From NCBI RefSeq assembly GCF_043290135.1, contig NC_134709.1, forward strand, positions 63,257,056 through 63,321,055: a stretch of DNA of 64,000 nucleotides. Reading direction: 5' to 3'. Positions 56,331 through 64,000 of this stretch are shown here, in pieces (positions within the stretch are counted from its first letter, which is position 1; each line of letters opens with the position of its first letter). The notes beneath the pieces were generated by a model, which had not been told where the DNA came from, searched no databases, and saw only the letters and a program-made list of their open reading frames with translations. The DNA is from Rhipicephalus microplus. Its lineage: Eukaryota > Arthropoda > Arachnida > Ixodida > Ixodidae. The translations under genes were made by a program, and so were the position numbers.

Positions 56331-59300
56331 TTTGTCTCTTTATCTGGCGTAATGGTACCGCAAACGGCTTCAACCGATACCCCAAACGGCCAACCCCGTC
56401 CGCAGCGCCCACCAATATTGCTCAAGTATCACCGTTTATGCTTGTGCGATTGTCAAATAAAAAGCAAATATTGCGCATATCTGAGGCACCATAACAAGAT
56501 GTTAATATTTTTTATGTGTGTCTTTATACTGGAAAAGTCATAGAAAAGCAATTCTAACGACCATAGCGTTTATCACGCCGCACCGACAATGCAACGCGAT
56601 GCTCTAAAAGGCAAGTGTTTACAACGCTTTGTTAAGACGACACGGTGGTGGCAGCTGCCCGTCGCTTTGCGTTCTACACCTTATCGCCTCCAAGACGGGC
56701 GAGTACGCCTTTTTTAATTTTCGAAGATAACTGCCAAATAACGCTATTGTCTAACAAGTCTCGATGCGCTTGTTCGCCTTCGCTGCACGGATAGAGACCC
56801 TGTTACGCAGTGCCTCCAGAATACAATTCACCGGTTTTCTCACGCACAACGTCAAACAAACCTTTTGTTTATTCTCTCCAGACGCAAGACTATCGTCCTT
56901 CGACGGAATTCGCAATGAAACGTGCAATACTGGGCCACATTTTTGGTTTTTTTCCTTCGTTTTTATCCTCTTTTTATCTCAAACTGCTTAATCCATCAAA
57001 CGAGAGCACAATGTATAGAGTAACATCAATCAATCAAACAATAAACCAATTAACCAATCACAGCGCACGTGTAAGTTTGCCGTTCAAGCAGCGATGGTGC
57101 TTTTTTTCCACGACCCTTTATTGGTGCAGAAACACGAAAACAATATTTTAGCATATCTCGTGAGCTCCCAAACTGATGCTCATTTATTCCCCAAAAGTTT
57201 CCGTATACGTCTGAAAAGCCGTATGTATCGTATTTGGCATAGTGTCAAGGGCGAAATGCACAATATTCTGCAATTTATCTTGTGCTGCACAATACAAACA
57301 CGACACCTGAAGCAGGGCCTTTGATATAATGCCGCACAGCCCTCTAATGCAGGAATCAGATTGGGGTAGTAGGTTTTAGATAGTTCATGTAAGTCTGGGG
57401 TGCTAGAAATAGTATATGCCAATGTTTTCTGATACATCATTCGCGTGACTTCAAAAAAAAGAATTCTTGCTTGCACTAAGACACGCAGGGCTTGAAACAG
57501 TGATACTGAACCTTTTTTTTAATCTGATCGCATCTGGAATGTTCGTAGTCCTTTGGTACAGGCTTTTTCTAGGTTATTCTAGGCCGTTGCTAGGCTTGTA
57601 AGCGGCCATCTTATACATATGTATTGGTGGTCTTAAGCTCAAGGTGAAATATTCAATTATGCCTGAACACGGCAAGCGATTGCTTGGCTCCGTTCCATAA
57701 ATCGCGCTCAGATGCCATAACCAGCGAGGTTTTGTTTTTATAACCTTGTATCTATATATATTTATGTCACTCGACTATCTCGATGGTGTGCGATATTTGG
57801 AAAAAAAATCCTTGATTTCAATAATGCCGCAAAATAAATCTGAAAAATATCGCTTATGTTCTTCGTCTATAATAATAACCTTGTGATAAAAGTCGAGAAG
57901 ATGATTTTTGAAATCACTCTTTCATAATGCATGCAATATAGGTTCAACTAACATGACATCTGTGCACACAGGCACACACGAACAAATATGCCCAATGAAC
58001 ACTGACTCTCGTAATGCGGTCGTGACATATAGAGGGAAGAAAAGTGAGCAGAATGTGAAGGTATGCACTTTCATTGAAATCAAGAGCTTTGCTGGCAGGG
58101 CCTTGGCCTCCCACGTGGGGACGTTGAAGTGTTGCCTTTTGGTGGCCTCGCAAACTTTCTGGGCCAAAGCTGGTCGTCGAGGTGGGAGGTGCGAAGGAAG
58201 GCGTGTCATCTCGACGAGAGGGTCTTGGTGTTATACGGGTTTTGGGACTTACATTCGTATATTATATGACGTCAAATAAGCTATGTGTGGATAAGTTGCC
58301 GCAAGGAAGCAAATGCATTTGTTATGTTCAACTTTTTTCAGATAAGGCATACTATCACATTACTAAATATCCTTTTCTTGGGTGAGTAGTGGTGGAACCT
58401 CCATGTTACGTACTGCACGCTGGGCCAGCCGATATTGGGAAATGCCGGCGGAAAGAGAATTGAGGGGGACCACAGTGAAATTGTTGAACATAAGGCGCGG
58501 GTACTGTTTTTTGTGACGATTTCCGCGCGAAGTGTTGCCTTTTAAGGCTTTGACATCTTCCCATGCCGGCCCGACTAAAAATGAGCGAATCGACTACGTG
58601 CGTTTCTTTGACATGATCCAAGTGCGCTTTTGTTCTGTAATACCACAAATCCTTTTCTGTGGCAATAAACAAGTGGTTTTCATAAGTTACAATTTAATTT
58701 ATGCAATATTTAACGGCGCTTTGTTGCTTTTTTTAGAACTTGTGGAAGTCCTCATACAGCACGGTGGCGCGAAATCATGATTCAAAGCTATCAAATGTTT
58801 ATTTTGAGTGAGACAGAAAACATAATATAGTGTTAAATTCACAGTGTAGCGTTTTTATTTACCCTCATGACAGCTACAATCTCATTTCTGTATCACTTGG
58901 TATCTCGGATCAGTACCCGACTCAGCACCAAGACCGATCCGGTTGTTTAATCACAATCTCTTAGATCGACAAGGCTTACCAGTGAGAAAAAAGTCAGAAG
59001 TACCACAGTAACCACGATGTCATTGGGAGTCATACATTCAAAGTACAGGGGGTATAAAGGCTTACTCATGGTGTCAGTACATGAGTCCTGATGGACTTGA
59101 TAATTCAAAACAGGAGCAGAAGCAGTAATGACGGCTAGGCAACGAGAGTGTCAAGCAAGAGCAGCGTGGTTGGCACAAATGTACTTACAAGAAAACAAGG
59201 TTTTGTCTTTCTTTCCATATGGTGAAAAGTGCTTACCTTTACCGTAAAGTTCGACATGGTGATGTCACTGCCGACAACGTTACTCGTGCTTGGAACTTAG

Positions 59301-59582
59301 GGACAAACTAAAAGGATAATCGTGTATCTATGAAGTATTGACTCCGCTTTCAAGCAGACACACAAAGTGCCGGATTTCAGAAATTGTCTTCAAGTGCTCG
59401 AGTGTGTCTTCTAGTAATAAGCTCAACAACTACACTTATACAACAACTATATGTTGGTGTGGTGCGATAAGGAGTATATGCCATGTGATATGTCAATCAT
59501 AACGATTTGAAAATGAACTTAGACCACTCAGAAGAATATATAACGTAGCAAGAACTGTTATAGCTTTACATCAAGCTTCCAC
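56331..59582. other. Duplication copy 2, non-genic part
   Basis: Matches in turn the inverted block of copy 1 (56331-56960 versus 14025-14620), the B segment (57069-57440 versus 13640-13990), then 57480-59580 versus 14777-16857. The counterpart of the 98-codon frame of copy 1 is destroyed here (58290-58600). No intact gene. Confidence 0.6.
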
Positions 59583-61407
59583 CTACCGTTCAACAAAATC
59601 TTTTCGAGGCACACTCTGAAATACTCTTTTTTTGTTTTCGGCGGCTCTCACAAAAGGGAAATGAGTGCGTTGCAAACACCGATACACTAGAGTTTCAGCC
59701 AGGAACACCACGCAGCAAAGGAGTGCCTGTATTATCCAGAACTGTACGAAGAACCCGAATAGGTCGAACTGAACAGGATCAGCTGCATGTAGTTGTGAGC
59801 AGTCAGAATGTTCATCGCGAAGAACTTGGCCATCTCGAATAGCGTTGAAGAACCTTCTCAATGGCCGATACAGCGCAAGACCTTTATGCATTCGAAACCC
59901 ACTGAGATGAGATCTATAGTGTTCTTTGAACACCCGGACTTCTCGAACATGATAACGAAACTCGCACTGGTGTGCAAGCGTTTCGTAGCAGACACGATCG
60001 CGTCTCATAGTGCATCGAAGGCAGTCAGTGATATTGTGCCTCACGAGATCCTTTGGATCATCACGTTTAAACGCCGCTTGTAGCTTCGAAATTAGTGAGG
60101 CTGCTGATGAGGTGTTGTGTCGGAGCTCTTTTTCCATTGCAGTGTTTAAAGTTGCACATGGAGCGACTTCGTGCCTGTCTAGGGCATCTTACAACTTCTG
60201 CAGTGTGTCTATTCGGTCGCCGGGTGCTTTAATCGTTACATTCGACGTGAGTTCACTGCGGAAGTAGGAGGATAGCGGAAGTATCGCAAGGAACCAGACG
60301 TAATACAGTGCCACTCCAGCTATCACTCGGCGTGAAACGTTGCCTGGCAGAGGAGCTGAGGTTGCTAGAACGGAAGCTAAAACCAGTGTGACTGAGTCGG
60401 CGATTCTCACTAAAGGTGGCAGCTGACAATCCTCCATTGTGGCAAGCACTAACTCGACGACCAACAGAAGAGCAAGGGTCGATGCGAAGAGTGGCCAGGA
60501 ATGGTAGACCACCTCGGAAAGCGTCACGGCACGATTGTCGTTCAATCGGGAATAGAAAGTCTCCTGAACCATCTCAAAATGTGGAATGTCCGCATCAAGA
60601 ACAATTTCCGCATCTAATTTGGCTGAGAGGAACAGAATGTTCCAGCTGTTATAACGGGTTCCTCTACGTACGCCTCGAAACGTATTAAGATATTGAACGT
60701 AGATAGAAACATTTGTTTGATCCAGACAATCTAGAATGAAGACTAAGCTGGGATGATCACAGGAATGCCAACCGTCGCCATAGAAAGCGTTGACAACACA
60801 TCCTACAGTCAACCGCTCCCCAGAAAGGCGTTTGCCCTTGGGGCTGTCTATCCACAAGTTTGACAGTATTTCTTCGGTTGACGGATTGTGACTTACCGAT
60901 GACGTGAGAGGCCACACGGCATTTTTTATGTCTGCGCCTTTTATTTCCAAAACTCCAAAAACCTGGCAGGGTGAGAGAGTCAGGTAAATATTTTTGGCGT
61001 TAGTGAGGTTCAGTTGGTAAAACGCTGCATAGAGCCAGGATGCACATATCATTGTGCGCTTCGCTGACTGTAAAGTCAAGTCCATGACGTTAAAGTCACT
61101 TATCGGTTCGGCATAAACAACTACGGTTCTCTTGGCTTCCATTCTGTTCTTTTGAAAATAGGTGCCTATACCACTGTGTGGAAGGCGCCATGTAGTCACT
61201 GTTCCTTCGAGAAGGCGCGCGAAAGAAGCGTGCGTTTGTTTCCACTGTGTTGCACACACCACCATAACATCGGCCTTTTTTTGTGGAGAGCGATGACAGC
61301 GTAGCAGAACCTTGTCTTTCCCAGTGCACTCCACGGGCTGCGTAAGGCGAAAAGTGAAGTGCCAAGAGTACCACTGTGGTCAATGTAGCAAGTGCCGCGT
61401 TCGCCAT
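59583..61407 (-). pseudogene. Ionotropic-receptor-like (iGluR-like) pseudogene, copy 2
   Basis: Same layout as copy 1, about 607 residues: signal peptide MANAALATLTTVVLLAL, ligand-binding part, M1 (PLFASTLALLLVVELVLA), pore-loop-like SVTLVLASVLATSA, M3 (YYVWFLAILPLSSYFRSEL), then TSNVTIKAPGDRIDTLQKL, second extracellular part and M4 (FWIIQALLCCVVFLAETLVY). Lesions differ from copy 1: a 7-T run at 61276-61282 (six in copy 1) shifts the frame after the signal region, and TAA at 60189-60191 interrupts just after M3, seven nucleotides of coding sequence past the copy-1 stop site. The copy-1 TAG before M4 is CAG here. The C-terminus ends at TAG 59583-59585, shorter than copy 1 by a few codons. Confidence 0.75.
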
Positions 61408-64000
61408 TGCTGAGTTGTCGGCGTTGGATTAGGAGAAGGCTTCGTAACTATATGTTCTTCCTCTTTTGACACGCAAATGAATTTTCCGTTCACTTTTTTA
61501 AGAAATATGAACTCTGATTTAAAATGCGTCAGTTATCATTTTCTGCCATTACTCCTTCTTGTGCGACAACCGCAGGAGAACTGACCTATTCGTAATGATG
61601 TCTTGAGGCAAGAAAGATGACCGAAAACCTGGCCATTTTAGACCTAAGTGGTACAAGATGCGCAAGTGGACAGCCCGCTTGGGAGGCACGTCAACTACCG
61701 ATCTTGTGATCAGCCCGATTTTTTGCTGGTTGATTACCAAGTGGCTAAACCTGTTCCGAACGACTCGTGCTCCTTGTCAATACCACGTCGATGTCACTGC
61801 GGCCTTTCATGTCAGTGCTATGGCGATCCACGATGGCTTTGATAAAGCGTGCTGGGAACGGCATCTCGATATGACGCATGAGTACTTTCGGCACTGAAAG
61901 CTGCCATGGAATGAGGCTTTAGATTATGTTCGTCAGCTCCAAACTGAGCTTTGCCTCTTACGCAAATCGACTTCACGCAGGAGTCAAATCAATCTGGTTC
62001 TGTAAGTGATCAGTTGTAGAACGCTTTGGTGATGTCATTCATTCAAGTCTGCACGTGCGGTTTCCATTAGAAGCTGGAAGTTTATCAAAGGCTGTGATCC
62101 GACCATTAAAAAGCGGACAGGCGAGATCAGCCACACTCAACTCTACTCTTCGAGTCGGTTATTGACCACCTGTGCGATAAAAGCATAATACGATATCCAT
62201 GTATATGTTATTTTGGTACACATGAATTATTGATGATACACGTTTGTAATAGGACTGCACATGCACGCAGAATACCTTAACTCGAGTACGAGGCCGCAAG
62301 AAAAGCTTGTCGAATATAGTGGTAGCTCAGAAATATTTCTATCTGGTTCTTACACCTACCGTTCCAATCGCAATGCGCATAGCGGTAGTGTCTTTCTTGT
62401 TGTTGATTCGTGATTACAATCGCATCATGTGTGAACATCTAACTGATTGTTTCGAGTCAGTTTGATGCAATGTTCAATTTAAAACAGGACAGTCACTGAC
62501 TTTTGGTTCTTTCTACGGTTCCCCCGCAAACGCATTTCCGGTGTCGTTTACACCCTTTTTCGAGTTTCCTTTTACATTAAATAATTACTATCTGCCAGGT
62601 GGTGTTTAAGGATGCCTGATGGAAGGTGGGTTGACAATACACTTGTGCTTGGTAATTCATCTGTTCTGTCTATGGTAATTTGTATTTGTGAGGAAAGTTT
62701 GTTACTCTAGTTGCCAGATGTGGCCATATTAGTTCTTCTGTCTTGAAGCACGCAGTTTTTTAATTAGCCACAGCTTGCGTGTGATAACCCCATAATTCCT
62801 GGTAATAATGAGCATGACTATATTGTGGCTCATGTTAGGCTTGTTTTATTCTCATGGGCGCCTAAGTGGCCAAGAAAAATGTTTTTTGATAAATGAAATT
62901 ACGCTTCGTTATCGAATGAGCTTGTCGTGTTACTGCTTAAATTCCATCGTCCAGCTTTTTCCGTAAATTGCCACCCCCTACGGGGTACAATTTGCTTCCT
63001 ACAAAAGCACAGTGTTGACAAGCATGTTCTAAGTAGATGGTTGTCGGCTAAAAAACGCAGTAATAATAAGCCTTTGGTTACTCTGGAAGTCAAACGAACG
63101 ATTAAAAAAGAAACTTTTGTATTAGTGTATTTATCTTGATAAATTGGCGCATCTGGAAATCACATCTCGATCCATGCTTCTCGTCTTCGTGTTCTGGGAA
63201 ACGGTATAAAGCGAGACCTTTGTGCTCATATTGCAATTCCAATAAGCGAGATAGGTCTGTGCGGACAGTACAACGCTCTGTCCAATCACTTCCAACCGCT
63301 TATGGTGATATGCAGACATCCGGCGGCTTAAGCCGTTGGCAGGAATCAGTATGAGAACGGCCTTGCTGACTATCTTCAGGGCATCGGGTAAACCAGCCAT
63401 GACCACATTGAACAACATTGGATACAGCTAGCTTGGACAATGCTTTGTGGTAGTCCTCTGGTGATTTTTCTTGAGCTACTCCGCACTGTTACCAACGTTA
63501 CCTGCATCGAGTGATCGCCAAGAAATACTCGACAAAAGCGTAAAAGGTGCACTCTTATATCGACACAAAACGACAAATTATCGCACCGTGAAACACGAAG
63601 TCGTACACGCTTTCACCATGTCTAAAATGTCTTGTGCACTCAATCGTTGCCGAAATTTCGTCATACATGCTGGAGGAGCCTTGCCATGCTGTATCTGCCA
63701 TTTATTCCAACATGCTCCCGACCACTGGCAAGCATCTCAGTCAAGGTTACTATGCACGAGTTTGTGATGCTGGTATTTATGATGCCAGCTATTGGCTGTC
63801 CTTACCAGCCTTCAGCACGGGCACTACTCAGGTCATTTTTGTGTTTTAAAAAATGTTTTCCCTCATACACGTAGTTAAAAGCTTGAAATGTGCCTGAAGC
63901 GTACTGGTCACATCTGCAGGCATGTTCAAAATTATTTAGATTGAAATTCTGTCAGGTCCAGGTGCGCAGCGTCGACAGATATTTTGGGGCTGACGTGAGT
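61408..64000. other. 5' flank of receptor pseudogene 2 and end of copy 2
   Basis: Alignable with 18704-22100 of copy 1, minus its SINEs. No domain, tRNA-like box or array seen; short frames are not shared with copy 1. Confidence 0.5.

Larger units (their letters stand above)
54880..64000 (+). repeat. Segmental duplication, copy 2
   Basis: Matches 11.7-22.1 kb in the same orientation (see copy 1) and continues to the end of the window. It lacks the three SINEs and the 960-bp insert of copy 1 and has its own insert at 55043-55214. The TGTC-containing block is in the opposite orientation and expanded to three units. Confidence 0.85.

Overview
The window looks like nuclear DNA of an arthropod, most likely a hard tick (Ixodida). 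The grounds are about six copies of a tRNA-derived SINE that I recognise from memory as the tick Ruka type, several I-like and RTE-like LINEs, at least five Ty3/Gypsy elements, long tetranucleotide arrays, and no compact gene arrangement. I see no operon, CRISPR array or bacterial gene. Almost every long reading frame comes from a decayed mobile element. The one clear host gene family is a pair of broken, intronless ionotropic-receptor-like (iGluR-like) genes on the minus strand.

Layout. 1-5.7 kb: a nearly complete I-like LINE (+), with ORF1 open and ORF2 in one frame but interrupted. 5.7-8.0 kb: a SINE fragment, a purine-rich tract and two fold-back inverted repeats. 8.0-10.2 kb: 3' half of a Gypsy element (-). 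11.7-22.1 kb: duplication copy 1, with receptor pseudogene 1. 22.1-24.3 kb: no gene seen. 24.36-27.5 kb: RTE-like LINE (+) behind a tRNA-like head. 28.2-31.1 kb: Gypsy element with its 5' LTR fused to the RT domain. 31.15-31.47 kb: LINE fragment (-). 31.5-34 kb: Gypsy element whose integrase precedes reverse transcriptase (Gmr1-like order). 35.1-37.8 kb: LINE fragments, a tRNA-like head and a full SINE with an 11-bp target duplication. 37.87-44.58 kb: LTR-to-LTR Gypsy element, carrying a LINE inserted with a perfect 13-bp target duplication. 44.6-48.23 kb: CsRn1-like Gypsy element (-) with very short LTRs. 48.23-53.46 kb: another Gypsy element bracketed by two (CATC)n arrays. 54.6-64 kb: duplication copy 2, with receptor pseudogene 2.

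The two duplicated blocks (about 11.7-22.1 kb and 54.9-64+ kb, same orientation, about 42-43 kb apart) are the main structure. They share the receptor pseudogene and its flanks. They differ by SINE insertions present only in copy 1, a retroposon-like insertion only in copy 2, and a sub-block carrying TGTC/GACA arrays that lies in opposite orientations. The receptor copies carry different frameshifts and nonsense codons.

The other strong signals are the IN-before-RT Gypsy element and the nested insertion history at 37.8-44.7 kb. All product calls come from reading the sequence and recalling families; no database search was possible.
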